DNA of 64,000 nucleotides. Source: Bittarella massiliensis (ex Durand et al. 2017). Lineage in GTDB: Bacteria > Bacillota > Clostridia > Oscillospirales > Ruminococcaceae. The stretch is from NCBI RefSeq assembly GCF_001486165.1, contig NZ_LN908977.1, forward strand, positions 149,731 through 213,730. Direction: 5' to 3'. Below are positions 17,564 to 26,002 of the stretch, piece by piece. Both the position numbers and the translations under genes were made by a program. The notes beneath the pieces were generated by a model. The model had not been told where the DNA came from. It made no database searches and was given only the letters and a program-made list of their open reading frames with translations. Every line of letters begins with the position of its first letter. The stretch's first letter is position 1.

Positions 17564-18751
17564 TTGGAAGAAAAGCGGATGGGACACCGGCAGTTGGAAC
17601 AGCTTCTCTTGCGGGCGAGGGAGGGGGACGAACAGGCCTTTGCCCAGCTCTACCGCGCCACCTGCCGGGCGCAGTGGGTGCAGGCCAGGGCCCTGTTGGG
17701 GAGCGACGCCCTGGCGGAGGAGGCGGTGCAGGAGAGCTATCTCTCCCTCTTTCGCCACATGGGGGAGCTGGGCAACCCCCGGGCGCTGGTGGCCTACCTC
17801 AACCGCAGCACCTATTTTGCCAGTCAAAACCTGCGCCGGGTGGAGGCGTGGCGGGCCGCCTCGGGGGAGGAGCTGTTGGATTCCCTTCCCGACCGGGACC
17901 CCCACACCTTGCCCGAGGCGGCGGCCGACCGAAGGGGGCGGACGGCTGCCCTTTTGTCGGCGCTGGACAAGCTGCCCCAGCGGCAGCGCCAAGCGGTGGT
18001 GCTGCGCTACTTTCAGCGCCAAACCCTGCCCCAGATCGCCGCCGTCCTGGACTGTTCGGAGATGACGGTGAAGCGGGAGTTGGACCGCGCCCAGAAGGCC
18101 CTGCGGGGAAGTCTGTCCGGCTGGCTGCCCGCCGCTTTGCCCCTGGGCATTGCCCTGCGGCGGGCCGGGGAGCAGCCCTCTCTCTGGCAGTTGGGAGAGA
18201 TCCCCCTCCCTGCGGCGGGTGGGGCGGCCGGCCTTGTCCTCGCGGTGACGGCGGGGTTGACCCTGCTGCCGGCCCCCAAAATTTTGGAGGCAGCCGTCTG
18301 GCAAGCAGAGGGCCGGGCCGGTCTCACCGCCCGGGTGGCGGGGGCGGAAACGGTCTGGCTGGAGGACAGCGACGGCAACTGCTACGCTCTGGAGCGAGGG
18401 GAGGACGGTTTTTCCCTGCTGCCGGTGAAAAACGGCAGCTACACCCTGCAGGCCGAGGGGGGCAACGGAAGGCGCGTCCAAACGGCCGTGTCGGTGGCCG
18501 GGGCCGATGAAGAGCCCCCCGCCTTGGCAGAGGCGTACAGCCAGGCGGGGCTGGTGACGGTACGGCTGACAGACCCCGCCGGGGTGGACTGGGCGCGCAG
18601 CTTCCTGCTGGGGGCGGACGGCGCCCTCTATCGCCCTCTGGAGGCCGAGGGGGAGCGCGCCCGATTCGATCTGCCCAGCGGCCACTACACCCTGGTTGCC
18701 CAGGACCTGTTGGGAAACCGGGGAGAGGGCGAGTTGACCGTCTCACAGTGA
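17564..18751 (+). CDS. ECF-type sigma factor fused to a membrane helix and an outer domain
   Basis: 395 aa from a TTG start at 17564 after AGAGGGG; an ATG at 17579 is the alternative. Residues about 8-90 resemble sigma region 2 (AREGDEQAFAQLYRATC, VQESYLSLFRHM), and residues 120-180 are region 4 (LDKLPQRQRQAVVLRYFQ, IAAVLDCSEMTVKRELDRAQKAL). After region 4 the chain continues with a hydrophobic helix near 220-243 (AAGLVLAVTAGLTLLPAP) and about 150 residues of two beta-rich modules (VWLEDSDGNCYAL, GHYTLVAQDLLGN). Ordinary ECF factors end near residue 180. The fusion would tether a sigma factor to the membrane with an external sensor. A hairpin terminator follows. Confidence 0.85.
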   Translation: MEEKRMGHRQLEQLLLRAREGDEQAFAQLYRATCRAQWVQARALLGSDALAEEAVQESYLSLFRHMGELGNPRALVAYLNRSTYFASQNLRRVEAWRAASGEELLDSLPDRDPHTLPEAAADRRGRTAALLSALDKLPQRQRQAVVLRYFQRQTLPQIAAVLDCSEMTVKRELDRAQKALRGSLSGWLPAALPLGIALRRAGEQPSLWQLGEIPLPAAGGAAGLVLAVTAGLTLLPAPKILEAAVWQAEGRAGLTARVAGAETVWLEDSDGNCYALERGEDGFSLLPVKNGSYTLQAEGGNGRRVQTAVSVAGADEEPPALAEAYSQAGLVTVRLTDPAGVDWARSFLLGADGALYRPLEAEGERARFDLPSGHYTLVAQDLLGNRGEGELTVSQ

Positions 18752-18756
18752 TGGAC

Positions 18757-18804
18757 AAACAGAGGGGGAGGGGAAGCCAGATGGCTTCCCCTCCCCCTCT
18801 GTTT
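18757..18804. terminator. Bidirectional terminator between sigma factor and aldo/keto reductase
   Basis: A 22-bp perfect stem beginning AAACAGAGGGGG and ending CCCCCTCTGTTT, loop AGAT. It separates convergent genes at 18751 and 18813. Confidence 0.9.
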
Positions 18805-18812
18805 AAAGGCTT

Positions 18813-19823
18813 TTATTTGAGAAAGGTCTTGTAGTCCTCGTAGTTTTGGCGCAGCAGTTTGGGGGTGTCCAGCCCGTAGGGGCAGTGGTTGACGCAGTGA
18901 TTGCAGTGGATGCAGTCGTCGATTTTGGCCATCTTCGCCTGCCATTCCTCGCCCAGCCAGGGGGCCGGGGGAGAGCGGCGGAGCATCAGAGACATCCGGG
19001 CGGCGTTGGGGATCTCGATCCCCGCCGGGCAGGGCAGGCAGTAGCCGCAGCCGCGGCAGAAATCCCCTGCCAGTTGCAGCTTGTCCCGCTCGATGAGGGC
19101 CTGCAACTCCTCGGTGAGGGCGGGCGGGTTTTCGCCGTAGGCGAGGAACTCTTCCAGTTCGGCCATCCGCTGCACCCCCCAGATGGGGAGGACCCCTTCA
19201 AATTGGGCCAAAAAGGCGTAGGCGGCGGCGCTGTTTTGGATGAGTCCGCCCGAGAGGGCCTTCATGGCGATAAAGCCCACGCCGTGTTGGCGGCAGCTCT
19301 CCACCAGGGCCAGGTCGTCGGGGGAGGCCAGGTAGCAGAAGGGGAACTGCAGGGTGTCGTAGAGGCCGGATTCCACCGCCTCTCGGGCCACGTGAAGCCG
19401 GTGGTTGGTCAGGCCGATGAAGCGGATCTTGCCCTGTTCGCGGGCCTCCAGCATGGCCTCGTAAAGGCCGCTGCCGTCCCCCGGCTTGGGACAGAAGGCG
19501 GGGTTGTGAAACTGAAAGAGGTCGATGTAGTCGGTCTGCAGGGCGGCCAGCGAGGCATCCAAGTCCCGCCAGAAGCCGGCGGCGTCGGTGGCGGGGGTCT
19601 TGGTGGCGAGGACGACCTCCCCCCGCCGGCCGGCGAGGGCGGCCCCCAGCTTTTCCTCGCTGTCACTGTAGAGGCGGGCGGTGTCGAAGAAGGTGATGCC
19701 CCCGTCCAGGGCGCGGCGGACGATGGCCACCGCCTCCTCCTTGGGGATGCGCTGGATGGGCAGGGCGCCAAAGCCGTTTTTGTTGACGGTGAGGCCGGTG
19801 CGGCCCAGGGTCACGGTGTTCAC
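18813..19823 (-). CDS. Aldo/keto reductase with C-terminal ferredoxin-type cluster domain
   Basis: 336 aa. N-terminal TIM-barrel of the aldo/keto reductase family: LGRTGLTVNKNGFGALP near 5, GITFFDTARLYSDSEEKLG near 45 (Asp and Tyr of the active site), LATKTPA, DYIDLFQFHNP and IRFIGLTNH. The C-terminal part has cysteine sets CRGCGYCLPCPAGIEI near 257 and CIHCNHCVNHCPYGLD near 311, as in 4Fe-4S ferredoxin-like clusters. Such fusions are common in anaerobes and probably pass electrons between a substrate and ferredoxin. The start overlaps the stop of the hydrolase gene by four bases, so both form one operon. Confidence 0.92.
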   Translation of the reverse strand: MNTVTLGRTGLTVNKNGFGALPIQRIPKEEAVAIVRRALDGGITFFDTARLYSDSEEKLGAALAGRRGEVVLATKTPATDAAGFWRDLDASLAALQTDYIDLFQFHNPAFCPKPGDGSGLYEAMLEAREQGKIRFIGLTNHRLHVAREAVESGLYDTLQFPFCYLASPDDLALVESCRQHGVGFIAMKALSGGLIQNSAAAYAFLAQFEGVLPIWGVQRMAELEEFLAYGENPPALTEELQALIERDKLQLAGDFCRGCGYCLPCPAGIEIPNAARMSLMLRRSPPAPWLGEEWQAKMAKIDDCIHCNHCVNHCPYGLDTPKLLRQNYEDYKTFLK

Positions 19824-20773
19824 AGTCTCTCTCCTCCCTTGTCGGTTGGCGGCAGGTGCCCCTCTAAAAAGGCCAGCAGGTCCTCGTAGACCTCCTGCCG
19901 GTTTGTCTCGTTGAACATCTCATGGCGGCCGCCGGGGTAGAGCTTGCAGGTCACCTTTTTCACGCCGGCGTCCTTGAGCCGTTGGGCCACGGCCTTCGGG
20001 CCCTCGCCGTAGTCGCCCACCGGGTCCTCCTCCCCCGAGAGGAGAAGGATGGGCAGGTCTTTGGGAACCGACTCGGCCCACTCGGGCACCGAGACCCGGG
20101 AGAGGATCTTGAAGAGGTCCAGAAAGGCGCTGGAGGTGAAGAGAAAGGTGCAGTAGGGGTCGGCGGCATAGGCGTCCACCACCGCCTCGTCCCGGGAGAG
20201 CCAGTCGTAGGGGGTGCGCCCGGCAAAGCGCTTGTTGTAGCCGGCAAAGGCCAGCTTGTTGAGCAGCCGCCCGGGCTTCTGCCCCTGGCCCAGGGCGATC
20301 TGCAGCTTGGCCAGCCGCATCCCCCACCTGGCCGCAGGGTTGCCGCCGCTGGTGCCGCTGATGACGGCGGCGGTGAGTTTGGCGCCGTATTTGGCCAAAA
20401 AGTCCCGGGCGATGAAGGAGCCCATGCTGTGGCCCACCAGAAAGTAGGGCAGACTGGGGAAGCGGGCCCGCAGCTGTTCGCAGACCACGTTCAAATTTTC
20501 CGTCAGGTAGAGGTGGCCGTTTTTCTCGGCAAAGTAGCCCAGCGCCTCCTCCCCGCCGGCGGTCTTGCCGTGGCCCAGGTGGTCGGCCCCGCCGACGGCG
20601 TAGCCCCGGTCGGTGAGAAAGCGACAGAGGGGCTCGTAGCGCTCGATGTACTCGCACATGCCGTGGGAGAGCTGCACCACCGCCTTGGGCGCCCCCTCGT
20701 CGGGCAGGTAGAGGTAGCAGGCCAGCTGGGTGGGCAGGCCGTAAGACTCCAGGGAAAAGGTCTCTTTTTTCAC
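19820..20773 (-). CDS. Alpha/beta hydrolase, lysophospholipase/monoglyceride lipase-like
   Basis: 317 aa. Residues near 37 show LSHGMCEYIERYEPL (oxyanion strand) and GADHLGHGKTAG. The nucleophile elbow GHSMGS lies near 115. The Asp is expected in LLSGEEDPVGDYG near 250 and the His in PGGRHEMFNE near 285, which completes a plausible Ser-Asp-His triad. The layout matches the serine aminopeptidase S33/monoacylglycerol lipase group, cytoplasmic enzymes that cleave lipid or other esters. First gene of an operon with the aldo/keto reductase; ATG after GGAGGAGAAATCGCT. Confidence 0.9.
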   Translation of the reverse strand: MKKETFSLESYGLPTQLACYLYLPDEGAPKAVVQLSHGMCEYIERYEPLCRFLTDRGYAVGGADHLGHGKTAGGEEALGYFAEKNGHLYLTENLNVVCEQLRARFPSLPYFLVGHSMGSFIARDFLAKYGAKLTAAVISGTSGGNPAARWGMRLAKLQIALGQGQKPGRLLNKLAFAGYNKRFAGRTPYDWLSRDEAVVDAYAADPYCTFLFTSSAFLDLFKILSRVSVPEWAESVPKDLPILLLSGEEDPVGDYGEGPKAVAQRLKDAGVKKVTCKLYPGGRHEMFNETNRQEVYEDLLAFLEGHLPPTDKGGERL

Positions 20774-20815
20774 AGCGATTTCTCCTCCGATCTGTCGATG
20801 TGTTCAGATACCCAT

Positions 20816-20844
20816 ATCATAGCAATTTTATCGAAAAACTGCAA
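20816..20844 (-). promoter_or_regulatory. Promoter of the hydrolase/reductase operon
   Basis: On the minus strand TTGCAG (20844-20839), 17 bp, TATGAT (20821-20816), about 43 bp before the ATG at 20773. Confidence 0.7.
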
Positions 20845-20879
20845 ACAAATTGCCAAAAAGAGGGCGCAATCGGGAGAAA

Positions 20880-21798
20880 ATTGAAGAAAATAGAGGAGGA
20901 CATGCTTGAAAGCGGCCTCCCTTCTCAAAATAGCGGGTCTGTGCTGCGGGGAAGGGCGCTGCCCTCCCCACAAAAAAGCGGTGTGCACTGGGGCGGGGAA
21001 GGGAGATCCCCCATTTGCGCAGAGCCCTTTGGGGCGTTTGAAACAGCCGATTGGTCGCCGTCTTGAAAGGACCCCTTTGCGGGCCACTGGGAAAAGAGCT
21101 GTGTGAGAATCGGCATGATTTGGCGGGGAGACCGACGGGAAGGGGTTGGGGTGGATTTCAACGGCCTTAGGGGAGCAGAGGGGAAAGGCGTTTTTTTCCG
21201 GCGGAAGGTTGCCACAGTGCAGCCGAAGGGGGGAGATTGGACCGGCGCGTCGCCACAGCGCCGACCATTCCGCAAAATCGACGGGATGCGGCGATCTTCC
21301 CTGTCCGTCGCTCTCTTTGAGAGAGGGGGGAAAACGGAGGACCGTACAGGTGTAGAGCATGGCAGACCGCTTTTTCTGCGTGAGAGGGCCCTGCCCGATG
21401 TCTGCGAATGCCGCTTTTTTATCACTTCCATCTGTTTTTCTGTGCGCGGGCGGAGAGGAGAGTCTACCGCAGAGGATGGCCGCTGGAAAGGGACGAAGTC
21501 AGCTGTTCTCCCCATACAGAGGGCCCTTCCGGAAAGCTGCGGCCAGGGAGGGGCGTCGTCGGGAAGGGAGGGGACGAAAGGGAGCTATCCGCCGCAGGCC
21601 ACAGGGGTGACGGGTTGGTGTTTCCGGTGCCGCTTGGCCGATACGGTTCCCTGCTGTCAAAGGGAAGGGCAGCGACACGGTCAAAGGAGAGGGGGGCCAT
21701 TGCCCCGCTCCCCTGCCGCTGCGCCGGGGTTTTACAACGCGGCGGCGGATCTTGTTCTGTCCTTGCCGCACTCTTGGGGAAAGGGGCGCTTCCAATCA
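20880..21798. other. Gene-free region of about 0.9 kb
   Basis: Open frames exist in several phases, but none has a ribosome site, stable codon pattern or recognisable product. The stretch has G-rich and pyrimidine-rich runs resembling those of the repeat block at 5140-5890 (for instance a CCGTCGCTCTCTTTGAGAG segment near 21304), but no clear period was found. Confidence 0.45.
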
Positions 21799-21801
21799 AA
21801 G

Positions 21802-21847
21802 AAACGGCGTTTGCCGCGCGGGGATGGCACGCGGGCAGACGCCGTTT
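21802..21847 (-). terminator. Hairpin after the EamA transporter gene
   Basis: AAACGGCGT/ACGCCGTTT stem with an inner TGCC/GGCA, lying 27 bp after the stop of the leftward gene. The T-tract is short, so efficiency is uncertain. Confidence 0.55.
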
Positions 21848-21873
21848 GTGGTGGGTGACGGGCAGGGGAGAAA

Positions 21874-22803
21874 TCAGCGGATGGAGGGCAGTTCGTCCTC
21901 CTCCTGTAAAGCGGGGGCGTCCGGTTCGGGGCGGCGCACCTCTCCCCGCTGGTGCAGGGCGATGAGGGCGACGGAACAGAGGATGAGGGCGCAGCCGCCC
22001 AGCTTGAGGGGGGAGATGCCTTCCCCCAGGAAGAACAGCCCCATCAGCACGCTGGTAATGGGCTCGAACATGCTGAGGATGGAGGCCAGGGAGGGGCCGG
22101 CATGGCGCAGCCCCAATTGAAAGAGGGTCATGGCCCCCACGGCCGCCAAGAGGGAGGAGGCCGCCGTCAGCGCCCAGCCGGTGGCGGTGAGGGAGAGGGT
22201 GAACTGCCCGGTGAGGGCGCCGTAGAGGGCAGAGGCCGGGCTGATGACCAGGGAGAGGTAGAAGGTCAGGAGGAAGGAGTTTAGGTTTTTGAGGCCGCTC
22301 TTGTCCATCCAGATGATGTAGAAGGTGTAGAAGGCCCCGGAGGAGAGGGCCAGCAGAATGCCGATGAGGCTGCCGCCCGGCTCCATAAAGGTGGCGATGC
22401 CGGCGGTGGCCAGCACCAGGGCCACCACCTTGTAGCGGTAGAGTTTTTCCTTTAAAAAGACGACCGAGGCGGCGGTGGTGAGCACCGGATAGATGAAGTG
22501 GAGGGTGGTGGCCATCCCCACGGGGATGTAGTTGTAGGAGATGCCGAGGGTGATGGCGGTGGCGGTGGAGCCCACCAGCCCACAGACGATCACCGAGACC
22601 AACTGGTGGCGGGTGATCTTGAGGGGGATGCGCAGGGCCAGCAGGATGCACAGCAGCACCGGCAGGGAGAGCAGCCCGCGAAAGCAGGCCGCCATCGAGG
22701 CGTTGCTGCCCATGGAGTAGGTGAGTTTGCTGAGAACGGGGGTGATGCCGAAGATGACGGCCGAGGCGATGGTGTAGACAATTCCTTTCAAGGTGTTTGG
22801 CAA
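21874..22803 (-). CDS. EamA/DMT-superfamily transporter
   Basis: 309 aa from a TTG start at 22803, chosen because GAGGAGGAG precedes it by seven bases; longer upstream frames lack a ribosome site. The protein is almost wholly hydrophobic with ten helices in two five-helix halves, as in EamA (drug/metabolite) permeases. Typical stretches are SAVIFGITPVLSKLTY in helix 1 and HFIYPVLTTAASVVFLKEKLYRYK at the end of the first half. A repeat of the same theme, SMFEPITSVLMGLFFLGEGI, closes the second half. Substrate unknown; amino acid or metabolite export is typical. A cytosolic acidic tail follows residue 285. Confidence 0.9.
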   Translation of the reverse strand: MPNTLKGIVYTIASAVIFGITPVLSKLTYSMGSNASMAACFRGLLSLPVLLCILLALRIPLKITRHQLVSVIVCGLVGSTATAITLGISYNYIPVGMATTLHFIYPVLTTAASVVFLKEKLYRYKVVALVLATAGIATFMEPGGSLIGILLALSSGAFYTFYIIWMDKSGLKNLNSFLLTFYLSLVISPASALYGALTGQFTLSLTATGWALTAASSLLAAVGAMTLFQLGLRHAGPSLASILSMFEPITSVLMGLFFLGEGISPLKLGGCALILCSVALIALHQRGEVRRPEPDAPALQEEDELPSIR

Positions 22804-22915
22804 AGGGGACTCCTCCTCACATGCAGATCGCCGCCCGCCCGGCCGCCGGGGAAGAGGGGCGAAACCCCTCTGCCGCACCCCCGCAACGCCGGTCGAAAAT
22901 GGGCGGAACACTGCT

Positions 22916-22944
22916 ATTTTACATGGAAAAACCCGCCAGTGCAA
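22916..22944 (-). promoter_or_regulatory. Promoter of the EamA transporter gene
   Basis: On the minus strand TTGCAC (22944-22939), 17 bp, TAAAAT (22921-22916), about 110 bp before the TTG start. Confidence 0.6.
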
Positions 22945-23052
22945 TCGACTGCAGGGGGGAAAAGAGAAAATTTTTGCGGGGGAACAGCCTACCCTTTTGG
23001 CGCATAGACTGGCCCATGCCGCCGTCTCGGCGGGGAGAAGGGGGAATGGGGT

Positions 23053-24150
23053 TTGGCGACTGTGAGTCTTTGCATGATTGTTCGGGATGAAGAGGACGTT
23101 CTGGGCCGCTGCCTGGACAGTGTGGCCGGGGTGGCCGACGAGGTGGTCGTGGTGGACACCGGATCGAAGGACCGCACCCGGCAGATCGCCCTGGAAAAGG
23201 GGGCGCGGGTGTATGACTTTCCCTGGTGCGACGACTTTGCCGCCGCCCGCAACTTCGCCCTGGAGAAGGGGCGGATGGAGTATCTCTTTTGGCTGGACGC
23301 CGACGATGTGCTGCTGCCCGCAGACAGGGAGGCGCTGATTGCCCTCAAAGGGGAGCTGGACCGATCGGTGGACATGGTGATGCTGCGCTACAACACCGCC
23401 TTTGACCAGGCGGGACGGCCCACCTTCTCCTTTTACCGGGAGCGGCTCTGGCGGCGGGACCGGGGGTTCCGCTTTGAGGGGGCGGTGCACGAGGCAGTGA
23501 CTCCTCGGGGCCGGGTCATCCGCCGGGAAATCGCCGTCACCCACCAAAAGCTCCACCGCCGAGACCCGGAGCGAAATCTGCGCATCTTTGAAAAGGAGGC
23601 GGCCAAGGGCCCCCTTTCCCCCCGACAGCAGTTCTACTTTGCGCGGGAACTCTGCTATGCCGGCCGGCTGGAGGAGGGGGAGCGGGTGCTGACGGCCTTT
23701 TTGGAAAGCGGCCAGGGCTGGGTGGAAAACCAGGTGAGCGCCTGCCGGGAGCTGGCTCGCTGCCTGGAGCGCCAGGGGCAGCCGGAACGGGCGCTGCGGG
23801 CCCTGTTCTGGAGCTTTGCCTTTGACCGGCCGCGGGCGGAGATCTGCTGCGACATTGCCGGCCGCTTTTTCGATAGGGGGCTCTGGCAGCGGGCGATGTA
23901 CTGGTACCGCCAGGCGCTGGAAATCCCCTTTGACCCCGCATCGGGCGGCTTTACAGAGCCCGACTGCTACGACTTCCTGCCCCACATTCAGCTGTGTGTC
24001 TGCTATGACCACCTGGGGGACTGGCGCCGGGCCGAAGAGGAGAACGAACTGGCCGCCCTCAGTAAGCCGGATCACCCCTCGGTGCGGCAAAACCGGGCCT
24101 ATTTTCGGGCGCGGCGGCAGCGGGAGACGGGTGCCGGAAAGGAGGCATGA
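23053..24150 (+). CDS. Family 2 glycosyltransferase with helical (TPR-like) C-terminal half
   Basis: 365 aa, TTG start after GGGGAGAAGGGGG. The N-terminal GT-A domain has SLCMIVRDEEDVLGRCLDSV, DEVVVVDTGSKDRT and FWLDADDVLLP (the DxD-type metal site) in the first 95 residues, plus FRFEGAVHEAVTP near 140. From residue about 180 the chain is made of paired helices like TPR repeats (QQFYFARELCYAGRLEEGERVL, WQRAMYWYRQALE). This combination is common in Firmicutes SunS-like and related glycosyltransferases that modify peptides or glycans. It ends 74 bp before the tRNA gene and carries no visible membrane segment. Confidence 0.9.
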   Translation: MATVSLCMIVRDEEDVLGRCLDSVAGVADEVVVVDTGSKDRTRQIALEKGARVYDFPWCDDFAAARNFALEKGRMEYLFWLDADDVLLPADREALIALKGELDRSVDMVMLRYNTAFDQAGRPTFSFYRERLWRRDRGFRFEGAVHEAVTPRGRVIRREIAVTHQKLHRRDPERNLRIFEKEAAKGPLSPRQQFYFARELCYAGRLEEGERVLTAFLESGQGWVENQVSACRELARCLERQGQPERALRALFWSFAFDRPRAEICCDIAGRFFDRGLWQRAMYWYRQALEIPFDPASGGFTEPDCYDFLPHIQLCVCYDHLGDWRRAEEENELAALSKPDHPSVRQNRAYFRARRQRETGAGKEA

Positions 24151-24178
24151 TCCCCCATGGAGGGAGAGGGAAAAGGGC

Positions 24179-24207
24179 TTGCATTTTGCAGGGGGAACGT
24201 ATATAAT
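24179..24207 (+). promoter_or_regulatory. Promoter of tRNA-Leu
   Basis: TTGCAT (24179-24184), 17 bp, TATAAT (24202-24207), 17 bp before the first base of the tRNA. Confidence 0.85.
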
Positions 24208-24224
24208 AACAGGGTACTAAAAAT

Positions 24225-24311
24225 GCCGGTGTGATGGAATTGGCAGACGTAGTGGACTCAAAATCCACCGCTGGTGACAGCGTGCCGGTTCGAGTCCGGC
24301 CACCGGCACCA
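24225..24311 (+). tRNA. tRNA-Leu (anticodon CAA), prophage integration site
   Basis: Acceptor stem GCCGGTG/CACCGGC, D-arm with TGGCAGAC, anticodon stem GTGGA/TCCAC with loop CTCAAAA (anticodon CAA), long variable arm CGCTG/CAGCG typical of class II tRNAs, T-arm GCCGG-TTCGAGT-CCGGC, discriminator A and an encoded CCA (24309-24311). The prophage is inserted at its 3' end and the tRNA stays intact because the att core restores it. Confidence 0.97.
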
Positions 24312-24313
24312 AA
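24287..24313 (+). other. attL
   Basis: 27-bp core starting GGTTCGAGTCCGG and ending CACCAAA, identical to 58394-58420. It spans the T-arm, acceptor strand and CCA of tRNA-Leu. Confidence 0.95.
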
Positions 24314-24350
24314 AGAACCGCTCAACAATGCGATTTGTTGAGCGGTTCTT
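24313..24350. terminator. Terminator between tRNA-Leu and integrase
   Basis: A 16-bp perfect stem (AAGAACCGCTCAACAA with TTGTTGAGCGGTTCTT), loop TGCGAT. It is brought in by the prophage and can end both the tRNA transcript and the convergent integrase transcript. Confidence 0.85.
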
Positions 24351-24357
24351 GCTTCCA

Positions 24358-24383
24358 GTAACCCACTTTTGAACCCATTTTTG
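24358..24383. promoter_or_regulatory. Candidate integrase arm-type sites, left end
   Basis: Two tandem copies of a GAACCCA/TTT motif (AACCCACTTTTG then AACCCATTTTTG) lie just inside attL. The first 12 bases GTAACCCACTTT recur at 58260 near attR. Confidence 0.5.
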
Positions 24384-24386
24384 TTT

Positions 24387-25481
24387 TTACTCTAGAATGC
24401 GATCGAAGGCCTTGTCCAGAAGTTTGGCCGCCCTTTCCAGCTCCCCGTCCACCTCGTGGCCGTAGACGCCAAACGTGTCCATGTTGGCACTGTGGCCAAC
24501 AATCATTTTGAGAAGTTCTTCTGGTACGTCTGCTTTTGCAACTGAGATCAGGGTGTGGCGTAGCTCATGCAAGCTACATGAAATTCCATGCTGCTTTCGG
24601 TATGTTTCCCATTTTTTTGATAGATGCTTGGGGTCTAACCGATCTCCGTTTTCGTCGGGGAATAGCCATCGGCTTTTTATGCCCAGACGCTTTAGCATCT
24701 CTTTTTGCGCCTCGACTTCTTCCATTGCTCGGGAAGAGAGGACGAATCCTCGCTGGGCGTTGTCTGTCTTCCCGCCGGTCACCTCATTGTAGTGGTTGAT
24801 GGAGCGGCGAATAAAGAGTGTGTTTCCCTTTAGGTCTTGCCTTTGGTCAATCCCGCAGAGTTCTCCTCGGCGCGGCCCTGCAAGCACCATAAACCGCCAC
24901 GCATGGATGAAAAAGGCCGGTTCTTCCTTCCCGTATCGGACAATGGTGTCCTCCGAAAAAAGCGTTTTCATATTGTCTGGCTGGAGGATTTTTTTCTCTC
25001 CGACGGGCGCGTCTCTAGGTATTTCCAAAAACTCTGGCCGAACCATTGGAATGCCGCGCTTGAAAGAATATTTATAAAAGGCGGTCACTGATCCGCGTAT
25101 ATTCTTGATGCTTTTCTTTGAAAGCCCGGATCGATAGGCGTCGTTCAAGCAGTCCTGCCAGTTTTGGATGGTGATGTCGCGGGCATATTTGTGCTCCAGA
25201 CGAGGGAGAAACCATCGTCTCCCGTGCAGTTCATGGTTTCGGTAATTAGATGTGCTGGTGGTTAGATGCACTTCTGCGAGAAAATCAGCCCAAAGCGGGG
25301 CGAAGCGAATGTTTTCGTTTTTGGTATTGGAGGCCAGCCAGTTATCTGCTTTCCTTTCCGCCTCAATTTTCCCCCTTTTGGAAGGGGTGGAGCTGTAAAA
25401 AGCCCTGCGTACTCCATCCTTCTGAACTTTGATTTGCCAGCGTTGGCTTTTTTCAATCCAGATGGCTTCATTTTTTCTCAT
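24387..25481 (-). CDS. Prophage tyrosine recombinase (integrase)
   Basis: 364 aa, ATG after GGGAGGG. N-terminal arm-binding part (residues 1-60, IWIEKSQRWQIKVQKDGVRR), SAM-like core-binding domain (70-160) and catalytic domain (175-360). Catalytic residues are visible: Arg in AGPRRGELCGI, His-x-x-Arg in HELRHTLISV, His in IVGHSANMDT and the Tyr nucleophile in FGVYGHEV near the C-terminus. It inserts and excises the phage at the tRNA-Leu att site, and its 3' end is only 74 bp from attL. No separate excisionase is certain; the small HTH gene at 36410 is a candidate. Confidence 0.97.
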   Translation of the reverse strand: MRKNEAIWIEKSQRWQIKVQKDGVRRAFYSSTPSKRGKIEAERKADNWLASNTKNENIRFAPLWADFLAEVHLTTSTSNYRNHELHGRRWFLPRLEHKYARDITIQNWQDCLNDAYRSGLSKKSIKNIRGSVTAFYKYSFKRGIPMVRPEFLEIPRDAPVGEKKILQPDNMKTLFSEDTIVRYGKEEPAFFIHAWRFMVLAGPRRGELCGIDQRQDLKGNTLFIRRSINHYNEVTGGKTDNAQRGFVLSSRAMEEVEAQKEMLKRLGIKSRWLFPDENGDRLDPKHLSKKWETYRKQHGISCSLHELRHTLISVAKADVPEELLKMIVGHSANMDTFGVYGHEVDGELERAAKLLDKAFDRILE

Positions 25482-25567
25482 GGTTGCACCCTCCCGCCAA
25501 AATATGCTATACTGACAGGGCAGATGGCTCCCAAACTATCTGCTCTATCCGTTACCCGTCCAGCGCC

Positions 25568-26002
25568 TTACCGCTGGGCGGGTCTTTTTTCTTCCAAGTC
25601 TAACATATAGTAGTATTCTACGGCCTTTTCTACAAACCGCTGTGGGACGTTGAAGAGTTCTGCCAGTTCCCATGGTTCCGTTACTCCGGAATTTATTGCA
25701 TCGTTGAAGTATTGTCGAGGTATGATTTCTTCGATTGCCCACCGATCGGCCCGAACCTCATGCCGTTCCCGCAAATCAAAAGGGCTATATTGGTTGTAAA
25801 AGCTTCCCGTTTTACAGTGCCCCAGTTCATGGGCAAGAGCTGCTTTTTTCTCCGCCGATGTCTCAAATTGAGTTTCATCAATCCCTATGTAGCAAGTGCT
25901 ATTTTCAAGTAGCGAGAGTGCTTTTGTGAGCGGCAAATTGAGACGCAGAACAGAAATGCCGTCCTTTTCGGCAAGTCTATACAGCTTATTTAATATGTCC
26001 AT
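25568..26002 (-). CDS. ImmA/IrrE-family metallopeptidase
   Basis: 144 aa. Contains the zinc-protease motif HELGH (AALAHELGHCKTG) near residue 54 and a downstream acidic stretch HEVRADRWAIEEIIP that supplies the third ligand, as in ImmA of ICEBs1. ImmA cleaves the partner repressor when the element is induced. Here the gene overlaps the 3' end of the CI-like repressor gene by 17 bases, the expected pairing, so it probably acts as antirepressor of the repressor at 25986. Confidence 0.92.
   Translation of the reverse strand: MDILNKLYRLAEKDGISVLRLNLPLTKALSLLENSTCYIGIDETQFETSAEKKAALAHELGHCKTGSFYNQYSPFDLRERHEVRADRWAIEEIIPRQYFNDAINSGVTEPWELAELFNVPQRFVEKAVEYYYMLDLEEKRPAQR

Noticed and set aside
13609..18510. 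A 1633-codon plus-strand open frame
   Set aside because: It lies antisense to the giant surface-protein gene, then runs on out of frame through the sigma-factor gene. The minus-strand and sigma frames have signal peptide, domains and ribosome sites; this one has only GC-driven openness.
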